The position numbers were made by a program, and so were the translations under genes. This document shows, piece by piece, positions 6,676 to 14,011 of a stretch of 19,356 bases of DNA. Position 1 is the first letter of the stretch. Each line of letters begins with the position of its first letter. Below the pieces are notes generated by a model, which saw nothing but the letters and a program-made list of their open reading frames with translations, had not been told where the DNA came from and searched no databases. Source of the stretch: Bin87 sp034428455 (GTDB lineage: Bacteria > Chloroflexota > Dehalococcoidia > Lucifugimonadales > UBA3495); the NCBI GenBank assembly GCA_034428455.1, contig DAOUHZ010000062.1, positions 1 to 19,356 of the forward strand. Direction: 5' to 3'.

Positions 6676-7734
6676 TCAAAGCCGAATCATTTTGTTAATG
6701 ACATCAGAAAGCACGGTGATCGTACTATTGTAATTAGCGGCCAGAGTTCGGATTTCCTCAATGGCTCTACGCAGTTCGCGGTCAAAACTTCGCTCCACGT
6801 GAGGCATCGATTCCAATTCTGAGGTCGTTGCAACCAATTGGTTCCGCTGAGTTATAAACGTGCGCTGGGTTTCCTGCAAGGATGTAATTTGTTCAGTAGC
6901 ATCAATACCAGATACATGGGCTTGTGCTACTTCAAATGCCGTAATAAACTCCAGGCTAGGCTGAGTTTCTTGGGTAACAGCTGCATACTCATTGTTGATA
7001 TCATGCAGTCTAGTGGCTAAAACGCCAACATCAAGAGCAATTCGGTTGAATTTATCGCGCAATATCCGATAAGTCGATGAGTTCGGATTGCCCATCATGA
7101 TCGTTATATCATGAGTGACAGCAGTAAGTTTAGATTCAACATCCTGCGCGTAAGGAATAATAGTTAGCAAAGAGACTGCTAACCTTTCATAGCCTTCCAA
7201 AAGGAAAACGACATGGTCAAAGTACCCTTGTCCGTTAATATCAGTTTCAACAGCAGCGGTTGTCAACAGAGGTTCTTGTTGCACCGCATTGAATTGGCGA
7301 AAGTCACTGACAGGGTTGCCAAAAGATACTTCGCCCTGCAAGAACTGCCTTGCGTATTGGGCAAGTCTTGCTTTCGTGTCCTCAATGGTGGCGAAATCTC
7401 TACTGTATTCCAAGATACGGTATTGCCGGAGATCGAAGGGTACGTCGTCTCTGTCCTGCGTAATGAGGATAACGGGTTTGTTCATCGTGTGGGCTACGCC
7501 AATCTCGTAGAACACATTAGGATTTGCACCGGTCAAATCCGCAATTATGAGATCGCAGGCGACGATCCAGTCGATTACATCGCGCAGGATATTTTGCTGG
7601 TTCATTATGTCGTCCGCGCGTTTCACGTCGAACCCGCTTTCGGCCAACGTGGGACGTAAAAACCGCTCGTATATGTCGTCGAATGCCGGAGCGAAGGGCA
7701 TCAGTACGAATGCCTTTGGATTATGCGCTGACAT
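6676..7734 (-). CDS. TIR-/nucleoside deoxyribosyltransferase-like protein with helical C-terminus
   Basis: Residues 7-112 form a Rossmann-like TIR/2-deoxyribosyltransferase-type domain. It opens with AFVLMPFAPAFDDIYERF, continues with ADDI and ACDLIIADLTGANPNVFYEIGVAH, then KPVILITQ and VPFDLRQYRILEY. E77 in NVFYEIG sits where the catalytic glutamate lies in the deoxyribosyltransferases and TIR NAD glycohydrolases. Residues 170-350 have no recognised domain and look mostly helical or coiled-coil. This layout suits a nucleotide- or NAD-cleaving effector with a sensing or oligomerising tail. The gene starts 18 bases after the methyltransferase stop behind a strong GGAGGAGG site, so the two are surely co-transcribed. 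It is visibly richer in A/T than nearly everything around it, suggesting recent acquisition. A defence role is inference; NAD cleavage is not demonstrated by sequence. Confidence 0.82.
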   Translation of the reverse strand: MSAHNPKAFVLMPFAPAFDDIYERFLRPTLAESGFDVKRADDIMNQQNILRDVIDWIVACDLIIADLTGANPNVFYEIGVAHTMNKPVILITQDRDDVPFDLRQYRILEYSRDFATIEDTKARLAQYARQFLQGEVSFGNPVSDFRQFNAVQQEPLLTTAAVETDINGQGYFDHVVFLLEGYERLAVSLLTIIPYAQDVESKLTAVTHDITIMMGNPNSSTYRILRDKFNRIALDVGVLATRLHDINNEYAAVTQETQPSLEFITAFEVAQAHVSGIDATEQITSLQETQRTFITQRNQLVATTSELESMPHVERSFDRELRRAIEEIRTLAANYNSTITVLSDVINKMIRL

Positions 7735-7752
7735 AGTTCTCCTCCTCCTTCA

Positions 7753-9147
7753 TTATACCGCCATGCCCATTTCGCGCAGACGGGCTGCCAGGTATTCCTG
7801 CGGGCGGTCGCCCTTGACGCGGTTGCAGTGGGCGCAGAGGAGTTGCAGGTTTTCGATGTGATCCGTGCCGCCGGACGACTGAGGGATGATGTGGTCGACC
7901 TCCAGGTGGCGGAACTCGAACGCGGACTTGCAGCCGTTGCAGCGGCCTTCCTGCTGCCCGAACAGGACGTGCTTGTTCTGGCGGTAGGGAATCGGCGCGT
8001 TGATGTCGGTGCGGCGGGGTACGTCGGCGCGGGCGGTGACCAGGCGGTTGTGGAAGAGCTCGCCCATGGTCTGCTGGAGACGCATGTTGACCAGCTCGAC
8101 GGCCTTGGGCGAGATGTCGATGCCGATCCAGCGGCGGCCCAGGTTTTCGGCGGCGACGCAGGCGGTGGCGCAGCCGCAGAAGGGGTCCAGCACCACGTCA
8201 CCCTCGTTGGACGACGCCTTGATGATGCGCTCCAGCAGGGCGAGCGGTTTCTGGGTGGGGTAGCCGATGCGCTCTTTAGACCAACCCCGGACAAGAGAGA
8301 TGTCAGCCCAATTGGTGGAGACAGGCGTGCCAAGAGATTCATCCAAATACCGTTTGTACATTGGCACATTGCCGGGTTTGGTCTGGACTACTCGCCCTTC
8401 CGCGATTAGTTCTTGCATTCTTTCTAGAGAATACCTCCAGTATCGGGTGACACCCATGACTTCATACTGTGGGTTCCCTTTGGCGGCACCTCCTGGCCCC
8501 AACATATTGTCCAGTTTGTACCTCCGCCCATCTGGATCTGAGTATCTGTAGAACCGTTCAACGTAGCCGGGATCCAGAGGACCGTACTGTGAACGGAACA
8601 CGTTCTGGTCGGTTTTCACGTACAGCAGCAGGTGGTCGTTCACGCGCGCGAAATGTTTCGCTCCCTGACCAGTGTTGCCTTTCGCATCTGATCGTTTCCA
8701 GATGATCTCGTTACGAAAGTTGCGGGTGCCATAGATGCTGTCCATCAGCAGCTTCAAGTAGTGGCTGGCGGTGGGGTCGCAGTGCAGGTAGATGGAGCCG
8801 GTGTCCTTGAGCACGCGTCGCATTTCCAGCAGCCGGACGGCCATCATGCAGAGGTAGGACTGCATCCCCTTGCCGTGGGTGAGGCCGGCGGTTAGGAGGA
8901 CCTGGTACATGGCCGGCTGCTCGTCGGCGATGAGGCCCATCCACGCTACGTCCAGGTCGGAGAGGGTCCAGGTGTCCTTGAAAGCGGAGCCGGCGGCGGC
9001 GCTGCCCACCGGGGCGGCGTAGTTGCGGTTGGAGTTGAAGGGCGGGTCCAGGTAGATCAGGTCAACCGACGCGGAGTTGAGGCCGCGCAGAATTTCGAGG
9101 TTGTCCCCGGTCCAGATGGTGCGGTCGGCGAAGTTGGGGGTGGTCAT
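7753..9147 (-). CDS. DNA methyltransferase (N6-A/N4-C) fused to a C-terminal HNH nuclease domain
   Basis: A 464-aa protein. The N-terminal half carries the catalytic motif DPPF (34-37), and TQKP (298-301) precedes the AdoMet site DPFCGCAT (321-328) with GIDIS. This is the beta-type order of the N6_N4 methylase family, with the target-recognition region between (about 145-290). Residues 403-445 are an HNH nuclease domain: CNGC, HLEVDHIIPQSSGG, then N433 and LCAHCNRVKG, giving two CxxC zinc pairs and the His-Asn-His core. It would methylate a DNA site, and might also cut. Start ATG at 9147, 20 bases after the HEPN-like gene. The recognition region (about 8280-8710) looks more A/T-rich than the conserved halves. 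It could be a modification-dependent or self-limited restriction enzyme, or a methylase with a vestigial nuclease. Confidence 0.93.
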   Translation of the reverse strand: MTTPNFADRTIWTGDNLEILRGLNSASVDLIYLDPPFNSNRNYAAPVGSAAAGSAFKDTWTLSDLDVAWMGLIADEQPAMYQVLLTAGLTHGKGMQSYLCMMAVRLLEMRRVLKDTGSIYLHCDPTASHYLKLLMDSIYGTRNFRNEIIWKRSDAKGNTGQGAKHFARVNDHLLLYVKTDQNVFRSQYGPLDPGYVERFYRYSDPDGRRYKLDNMLGPGGAAKGNPQYEVMGVTRYWRYSLERMQELIAEGRVVQTKPGNVPMYKRYLDESLGTPVSTNWADISLVRGWSKERIGYPTQKPLALLERIIKASSNEGDVVLDPFCGCATACVAAENLGRRWIGIDISPKAVELVNMRLQQTMGELFHNRLVTARADVPRRTDINAPIPYRQNKHVLFGQQEGRCNGCKSAFEFRHLEVDHIIPQSSGGTDHIENLQLLCAHCNRVKGDRPQEYLAARLREMGMAV

Positions 9148-9167
9148 GGCGCCAGGCGACTGCGGTT

Positions 9168-9527
9168 CTATTCCGCGAATACCAGCGGTTCAATCTTGTC
9201 CACGAAACGCTCCACGTCATTCAAGCTGCCGCCAACGTTCTCGGCGTTGTTCCAGTCCTCATAAAAATTCATGTGGAGGTTGCCGGCCACATCGAACAGT
9301 CGCCGGATTTCGACGTCACCAGTCTCGCTGATGAGGTGGGAGATGGCATCGTACAGGGCGGCATGACTTCGGTGCGGCCAACCTCGCTGCTCCGCGATTG
9401 CCTTGACTATCTGCGCGGCCGCTCCCCAGCCCTTTTCCGACGCTTGGCGGACATCCCCGCGCGCCAACTCTTGACGACTTTGGGCTAACAGATGCCGGCT
9501 GGCAGCCTGATATTTTTGAAAAGTCAT
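9168..9527 (-). CDS. PaREP1/HEPN-like all-helical protein
   Basis: A 119-aa, mostly helical protein. The pattern ASRHLLAQSRQELARGDVRQASEKGWGAAAQ, then KAIAEQRGW, SHAALYDAISHL and LHMNFYEDWNN, resembles the PaREP1 family. That family groups with HEPN-like helical proteins found beside nucleotidyltransferases and defence genes. It lacks an obvious HEPN RNase motif (R-x4-6-H), so it may be a partner or antitoxin rather than a toxin. The start chosen is the ATG at 9527, where the family pattern begins; an in-frame ATG at 9581 is possible, and neither has a strong ribosome binding site. It is the first gene of the minus-strand set, 20 bases before the methyltransferase-HNH gene. Biochemical role unknown. 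Confidence 0.75.
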   Translation of the reverse strand: MTFQKYQAASRHLLAQSRQELARGDVRQASEKGWGAAAQIVKAIAEQRGWPHRSHAALYDAISHLISETGDVEIRRLFDVAGNLHMNFYEDWNNAENVGGSLNDVERFVDKIEPLVFAE

Positions 9528-9649
9528 GATTGGGCTCGCGGAAAGCGGCGAAAATAGACCAGCCGGATCATCGCCGGGCATGGTTCGGATTTTATCACGG
9601 CAACCTCGTTGACCTGCCCGGTGGCGGTCTCTACAATCGCCCCACTGGA

Positions 9650-9667
9650 TTCCTGCTTTCGCAGGAA
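9650..9667. repeat. Palindromic dispersed-repeat hairpin
   Basis: A perfect inverted repeat, TTCCTGC-tttc-GCAGGAA. On the minus strand it reads as the GCGAAAGC-centred intergenic element often mis-translated as VIPAKAGIQ. It is a REP-like element found in many genomes, located in the divergent intergenic region 9528-9808. It codes for nothing. Confidence 0.7.
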
Positions 9668-9677
9668 TGACGAAAAG

Positions 9678-9798
9678 GGTCAAGCAGTGATGACAAAAGA
9701 GGTCGAGCGGCAATGACTGAAGAGGTCGAGCGGCAATGACTGAAGAGGTCAAACGGTATTGACGGAAGGTCAAACGGTATTGACGGAAGGTCAAACGG
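9678..9798. repeat. Short tandem array, about 5.5 units of 21-23 bp
   Basis: Units start at 9678, 9701, 9724, 9747 and 9768, with a 10-base partial at 9789. Each begins GGTCRARCGG or a close variant. Units two and three (23 bp) are identical, as are units four and five (21 bp). The joins between the 21-bp units make TTGAC-N5-GTCAA dyads. The final partial unit supplies the first two G of the GGAGGG ribosome binding site (9797-9802) of the cyclase-family gene. There are no spacers, so it is not CRISPR. It may affect expression of the flanking divergent genes, or be simple slippage. Confidence 0.85.
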
Positions 9799-9808
9799 AG
9801 GGAACGTT

Positions 9809-10744
9809 ATGACCACAACGAACATTCCAACCGAGGAGCAAGTGCTGGGCTGGTTCGATTCACTGAGCAACTGGGGGCGCTGGGGCGACGACGACGAACT
9901 GGGCACGCTGAACCTGATCACGGATGCCAAGCGGAAAGAGGCGGCCGGCCTGGTGCAGGAAGGCATCAGCGTCACCTGCTCGCGCCTGCTGGTTCCGGAG
10001 ATGGCGGCGGACGTGACCAGCATCCCGCCGCTGCACTACATGGTGTCCACCGGCGAGTCGGCGCCCTCGGAGGGCGGCGGCGGCGCCAGCGACTTTTTGG
10101 GCGTGTCGTTCCACGGGCTTACCGTGACCCACCTGGACAGCCTGTGCCACCAGTTCTGGAACGGCAAGATGTACAACGGCAAGGATGCCGGCCTGATCAA
10201 CAATGCCAACAAGGCGGGGGCCGGCGCCGTTGATGCCGTAAAGAACGGCGTCGTGACCCGAGGCGTATTGCTGGACATCGCCGGCGTGAAGGGCCGGGAT
10301 TGGCTAGACGCCAACGAGCCGGTGTTCACCGCCGACCTGGAGGCGGCCGAAGAGGCCCAAGGCGTTCGTGTCACGGAAGGGGACGCGCTGTGCATACGGC
10401 TGGGCTGGTACAAGCGTCGCCAGGAGGTTGGCCCCCCGACGGCCGCCGAAGGGCGCCCCGGGCTGCACGCGGAGACTCTGCCCTGGCTGCGGGAGCGCGG
10501 CGTGTCCATCGCAGCGTGCGACGCGTCCTGGGACGTTGCCCCCGGAGAGTACCCGTATATCGGGCTGCCGATCCACAAGGTGGGGATCGTCGGCATGGGT
10601 CTGTGGCTGATCGATGCGGCGAATTTCGACGAGGTCGCGCCGGTGTGCCAGAGGTTGAACCGCTGGGACTTTATGTTCACCGTCGCGCCGCTGCGCTGGC
10701 ACAACGCCACCGGGTCGCCGGTGAACCCGCTGGCGACGTTCTGA
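9809..10744 (+). CDS. Cyclase-family (kynurenine formamidase-like) metal-dependent hydrolase
   Basis: A 311-aa cytoplasmic hydrolase of the PF04199 cyclase family, metal-dependent enzymes that open amides, lactones or cyclic compounds. The N-terminal signature NWGRWGDDDELGTLNLIT (21-38) is typical of the long subfamily. The metal site is FHGLTVTHLDSLCH (101-114), where H108, D110 and H114 correspond to the usual HxGTHxD...H ligands. DALCIRLGW, then DASWDVAPG and LPIHKVGI, match the C-terminal half. The start ATG at 9809 has GGAGGG six bases upstream. It heads a plus-strand gene set with an unknown gene and two CoA-transferases. The real substrate is not predictable; degradation of a cyclic or amide compound before CoA activation is a reasonable guess. 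Confidence 0.92.
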   Translation: MTTTNIPTEEQVLGWFDSLSNWGRWGDDDELGTLNLITDAKRKEAAGLVQEGISVTCSRLLVPEMAADVTSIPPLHYMVSTGESAPSEGGGGASDFLGVSFHGLTVTHLDSLCHQFWNGKMYNGKDAGLINNANKAGAGAVDAVKNGVVTRGVLLDIAGVKGRDWLDANEPVFTADLEAAEEAQGVRVTEGDALCIRLGWYKRRQEVGPPTAAEGRPGLHAETLPWLRERGVSIAACDASWDVAPGEYPYIGLPIHKVGIVGMGLWLIDAANFDEVAPVCQRLNRWDFMFTVAPLRWHNATGSPVNPLATF

Positions 10745-10776
10745 CGCCAGGTCACTTCGGAGCCGGAGCCCCAACG

Positions 10777-11331
10777 ATGCTGAGCGAACACGACCAGGCG
10801 CACAACCGTCGCGTCTGGTCGGAGTGGCTCCGCCGTTCCGATTGGAACGTTGTACCCAAAGCTGGCGGCGGGACTCACGAAGTCCGGGACGCTTGGGATG
10901 TCGGTTACGCGTTGGCGAGGGAATACTGGTCGCTCCTCAACGACGTGGCGGACGCGGCTGAATACGAAGACGACATCGAACCGGCGGTCATGATGGCCTG
11001 CTATGGCCTCGGAGACGGAGCCGGGGAGTTCAATCGAGACGATCTGCCCGAATCCATCCGTAGCCGCATTGTGTTCGCGGCCCAAGCGGCCAAGAGCGCG
11101 TCGCGCAGCCAGGACAGCATTGCCGCCTACCTCGCGCATAACACCATCGCGGGCCTGCCCGAAGAGGACGAGTGGCACCTGTTTGTGCTGGCGAATTGCC
11201 TGGACGACATGTGGCGGAACGATCCATCTCCAATGGCGGGGACGGTGTTCAGCCCGGCTGACATCGCCCGCCTGATCGCGGACATTCTGGATGCAGCCCC
11301 CGCATCGCTATTGGAATCGCCGGAGAACTGA
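10777..11331 (+). CDS. Conserved-looking hypothetical protein
   Basis: I do not recognise this 184-aa protein. It is soluble and acidic, with tryptophans near the N-terminus (WSEWLRRSDWNVV), a predicted helical core and a C-terminal part rich in alanine and aspartate. It has no signal peptide, membrane segment or known catalytic motif. The start is the ATG at 10777, 32 bases after the cyclase-family stop, with GGAG a few bases upstream. The frame stays open back to 10300 inside the cyclase gene, but that part reads as GC-rich shadow sequence. Codon use is like its neighbours. It lies in the same direction between cyclase and CoA-transferase genes and may share their transcript. Confidence 0.7.
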   Translation: MLSEHDQAHNRRVWSEWLRRSDWNVVPKAGGGTHEVRDAWDVGYALAREYWSLLNDVADAAEYEDDIEPAVMMACYGLGDGAGEFNRDDLPESIRSRIVFAAQAAKSASRSQDSIAAYLAHNTIAGLPEEDEWHLFVLANCLDDMWRNDPSPMAGTVFSPADIARLIADILDAAPASLLESPEN

Positions 11332-11398
11332 TACCATCTGACGCCGCATAGAACTCGGGCCACGTCAATCTAATCCAAACAGTGAAATCGAGATACCA

Positions 11399-12670
11399 AT
11401 GACTGAGGGAACTGACTACGGGCCGGGTCTCCTTGCCCCCTACCGGGTGCTGGATCTGACCGACGGGCGCGGGCTGCTCTGCGGTAAGATGCTGGCGGAC
11501 CTGGGTGCGGACGTGGGCCAGGTGGAACCGCCGGGAGGCAGCCCGGCCCGCAGGATCGGCCCGTTCTACAAGGACGAACCGGGTGCTGAGCGCAGCCTGT
11601 TCTGGTGGGCGTATTGCGCCAACAAGCGCGGCGTCACGCTGGACGTCGGCAAGGCGGACGGCGCGGCGCTCTTCCGGCGACTGGTGGGCCAGGCCGACTT
11701 TGTCATCGAGTCGGCAGACCCGGGCCACATGGCGTCTCTGGGGTTGGGATATTCGGAGTTGCGGGAGTTGAACCTGCGACTGGTCATGGTTTCCATCACG
11801 GCTTTTGGTCAGGACGGGCCATACGCGGATTACGCGGCGTCCGACATCGTGGGCATGGCGCTGGGCGGGTTCATGCACCTGACCGGGGACAGCGACCGTC
11901 CGCCGCTCCGGGTCAGCATGCCCCAGTTCTACCAGCACGGCAGCGCGGCCGGAGCGGCCGGCGCAATGATTGCCCACACGCACCGCCAGTTGACGGGCGA
12001 GGGCCAGCACGTGGACGTGTCCTGCCAGCAGGCGGTGGCGCGAACACTGGCCCACGCGCCGCAGTATTGGGACCTGGAACAGACCATCCTGCGCCGCATG
12101 GGAGCTTACCGCGAGTCGGCGGGCGGAACGTTCACCCGGATCAACTGGCCGTGCAAGGATGGCTACGTGAACTTCCAGCCGGGAGGCGGGACTGCCGGCG
12201 CGGCCCGCAGCGTCCGCTCCATGCTGGCCTGGATGGCCGAAGAGGGAATGGGCAGCCCGGAGTTGGAGGCGGTCAACTGGGAAGAGCTCGGCTACGGCAC
12301 GGCCCGGGCGGAGATCATGGAGCAGACGGTGGCCGCCGTGGCTCCGTTCTTCATGACCCACACCCGGAACGAGCTGGCCGACGGGGCGCTGGAACGACGC
12401 ATCCTGCTCTTTCCGGTGGCGACGCCCAGCGACATCCTGGCGCACCGGCAACTGGCGGCGCGGGACTATTACGACCGGATTGAGCACGACGACATCGGAG
12501 AAACGGTCACGTATCCGGGCCATTTCGTGAAGGATCTGACAGACCCTTCGCGCGTAGGCATTAGGCGTCGGGCTCCGCGCGTCGGGGAGCACAACCGGGA
12601 GATTCTTGGCGGAGAACTCGGCCTGAACGACCGCGACCTGGCGCGGCTCACCGAGTTGGGTGTTGTTTGA
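11399..12670 (+). CDS. CaiB/BaiF family III CoA-transferase
   Basis: A 423-aa cytoplasmic enzyme that moves CoA between organic acids, in the family of formyl-CoA:oxalate and carnitine CoA-transferases. Family features are RVLDLTDGRGLLCGKMLADLGADVGQVEPPGG (16-47), ANKRGVTLD (74-82) and SITAFGQDGPYADYAASDIVGMALGG (132-157). D149 in the last segment stands where the nucleophilic aspartate is expected. Later come QHVDVSCQQA and a C-terminal half that pairs with the partner subunit in the interlocked dimer. The start ATG at 11399 has only a weak GAGAT upstream, so it is less certain than the family. It is separated from a second, divergent CoA-transferase by a palindromic repeat. Substrates unknown. 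Confidence 0.93.
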   Translation: MTEGTDYGPGLLAPYRVLDLTDGRGLLCGKMLADLGADVGQVEPPGGSPARRIGPFYKDEPGAERSLFWWAYCANKRGVTLDVGKADGAALFRRLVGQADFVIESADPGHMASLGLGYSELRELNLRLVMVSITAFGQDGPYADYAASDIVGMALGGFMHLTGDSDRPPLRVSMPQFYQHGSAAGAAGAMIAHTHRQLTGEGQHVDVSCQQAVARTLAHAPQYWDLEQTILRRMGAYRESAGGTFTRINWPCKDGYVNFQPGGGTAGAARSVRSMLAWMAEEGMGSPELEAVNWEELGYGTARAEIMEQTVAAVAPFFMTHTRNELADGALERRILLFPVATPSDILAHRQLAARDYYDRIEHDDIGETVTYPGHFVKDLTDPSRVGIRRRAPRVGEHNREILGGELGLNDRDLARLTELGVV

Positions 12671-12678
12671 GCACTTGC

Positions 12679-12738
12679 ATGGATATACGGGATGAACCGG
12701 ACAGAGATAATGCTATCCCTTTCATCCTGTACATCCAT
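12679..12738. repeat. 60-bp palindromic intergenic element
   Basis: Arms 12679-12701 and 12716-12738 pair at 19 of 23 positions around a 14-base centre. Both arms carry variants of the core CAGGATGAA, a sequence also present singly at 6594-6614. It fills the 96-base gap between the two CoA-transferase genes. It has the look of a REP/MITE-like dispersed element and would form a strong hairpin in RNA, perhaps an attenuator or stability element. The following 28 bases contain the GGGAAG ribosome binding site. Confidence 0.8.
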
Positions 12739-12766
12739 GCCAATCAATATCTGGGAAGTGTTCGGT

Positions 12767-14002
12767 ATGGCTCATTTACCATTGGAAGGTTTGAAGGTCC
12801 TGGATTTCTGCTGGGTCGCCGTTGGACCGATGACCACCAAGTACCTGTCGGAGTACGGCGCGACTGTGCTGCGGGTGGAGTCGGCCAAGCGGCCGGAGAC
12901 GCTGCGCCGCGCCGGGCCGTTCGCCGGCGGCGAGTCGGGGGTCAACCGTTCCGGATATTTTGCCAACTACAACGCCAACAAGTACGGTCTGTCCATCGAC
13001 ATGAGCCATACCGATGCGCCCAGCCTGATCCTGCGCATCGCTGAATGGGCTGACGTCGTCACCGAGAACTTCACTCCGGGGACGCTGGAACGCTGGGGCC
13101 TGGGTTATGACGAGCTGAGCCGGGTGAATCCGCGCATCGTGCTGTTCAGCGCGTCGATGCTGGGGCGCGGCGGCCCGATGCAAACGCAGCCCGGGTTCGG
13201 CGCGGTGCTGTCGTCCCTGGCCGGATACACCAACATCATCGGCTGGCCGGATCGTGGCCCGGTGAATCCTTACGGCGCGTACACCGATTTCGTTTGTCCC
13301 AAGTTCGCGGTGTCCGCGATACTGGCCGCCGTGGACCGGCAGCGGGCCACCGGCCGGGGGACGCATCTGGATATGTCCCAGCTGGAAACCAGCCTTCACT
13401 TCGGCGGCCCGATGCTGCTGGATGCCGCCGTCAACGGACGCGAACCGGAGCTGGTGGGGAACCGGCATTCTTCAGCGTCTCCCCATGGCGCCTACCCCTG
13501 CGCGCCCGACGCCAACGACGAGGCCGACCGCTGGATTGCCATCGCCGCGTTTGACGATGCGCAATGGGGGTCGTTGCGCGACGAGATCGCCGCCGACGGG
13601 TTCAATGACATCACGTCGGGAGAGTTCCGCACCTTCCGCGTCCGCAAAGCGCACGAGGACAAGCTGGACGGCATCATCGCCGATTGGACAGTACAGCACG
13701 ACCGCCATCAGTTGATGCGTCGCCTGCAAGCGATGGGAGTCCCTGCCGGCGTGGTTAACGACACCCGGGACCTGTTCGGGGATCCTCAGTTGCGTCACCG
13801 CGAACACTTCACCTGGCTGGACCATCCTGAGATGGGACCTTACGCAACGGACTACACGGAGACGCAGCTTTCTCTAACCCCCGGTCGGTTGGATCGCCCC
13901 GCGCCGCTGCTAGGGCAGGACACGGAGCACGCGCTGCGGGAGATCGTGGGGCTGAGCGAGGCGGAGTACCGGGAACTGGCTGACGCAGGGGCGCTGGAGT
14001 GA
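12767..14002 (+). CDS. CaiB/BaiF-type CoA-transferase lacking the expected catalytic aspartate
   Basis: A 411-aa family III CoA-transferase-fold protein with LEGLKVLDFCWVAVGPMTTKYLSEYGATVLRVE (6-38), NANKYGLSIDM (69-79) and DVVTENFTPGTLERWGLGYDEL (96-117). It also has GRGTHLDMSQLE, then MGVPAGVVNDTRDLFGDPQL near the end. In the segment normally holding the nucleophilic aspartate it reads GFGAVLSSLAGYTNIIGWPDR, with glycine 145 where Asp is expected by eye. A similar GFG/GYG pattern exists in a subgroup of these proteins, so the enzyme may use another mechanism. The start ATG at 12767 has GGGAAG upstream; an earlier in-frame ATG at 12692 lies within the palindromic repeat and is rejected. It directly precedes the RusA-like gene by nine bases. 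Confidence 0.9.
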   Translation: MAHLPLEGLKVLDFCWVAVGPMTTKYLSEYGATVLRVESAKRPETLRRAGPFAGGESGVNRSGYFANYNANKYGLSIDMSHTDAPSLILRIAEWADVVTENFTPGTLERWGLGYDELSRVNPRIVLFSASMLGRGGPMQTQPGFGAVLSSLAGYTNIIGWPDRGPVNPYGAYTDFVCPKFAVSAILAAVDRQRATGRGTHLDMSQLETSLHFGGPMLLDAAVNGREPELVGNRHSSASPHGAYPCAPDANDEADRWIAIAAFDDAQWGSLRDEIAADGFNDITSGEFRTFRVRKAHEDKLDGIIADWTVQHDRHQLMRRLQAMGVPAGVVNDTRDLFGDPQLRHREHFTWLDHPEMGPYATDYTETQLSLTPGRLDRPAPLLGQDTEHALREIVGLSEAEYRELADAGALE

Positions 14003-14011
14003 CGCTGCGAA

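Noticed and set aside
9528..9794. Upstream extension of the PaREP1-like frame through the tandem repeats
   Set aside because: It translates the repeats (TFRQYRL, VIPAKAGIQ), which are non-coding elements.
9678..9798. Possible CRISPR array
   Set aside because: The units are contiguous, with no unique spacers, and there is no cas gene nearby; it is a plain tandem repeat.
10300..10776. Upstream extension of the hypothetical protein into the cyclase-family gene
   Set aside because: It would overlap the cyclase gene for over 400 bases in another frame and reads as arginine/glycine-rich shadow sequence.
10036..11178. Antisense open frame of 380 codons over the cyclase-family and hypothetical genes
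   Set aside because: No domain; it overlaps the metal-binding motif of the real gene on the other strand.
11249..12592. Antisense open frame of 447 codons opposite the first CoA-transferase
   Set aside because: Low-complexity, R/H/A-rich translation with no motif, while the plus strand carries a complete family III CoA-transferase.
12692..12766. Earlier in-frame start for the second CoA-transferase
   Set aside because: The added residues are encoded by the palindromic repeat, and family similarity starts at the ATG at 12767.
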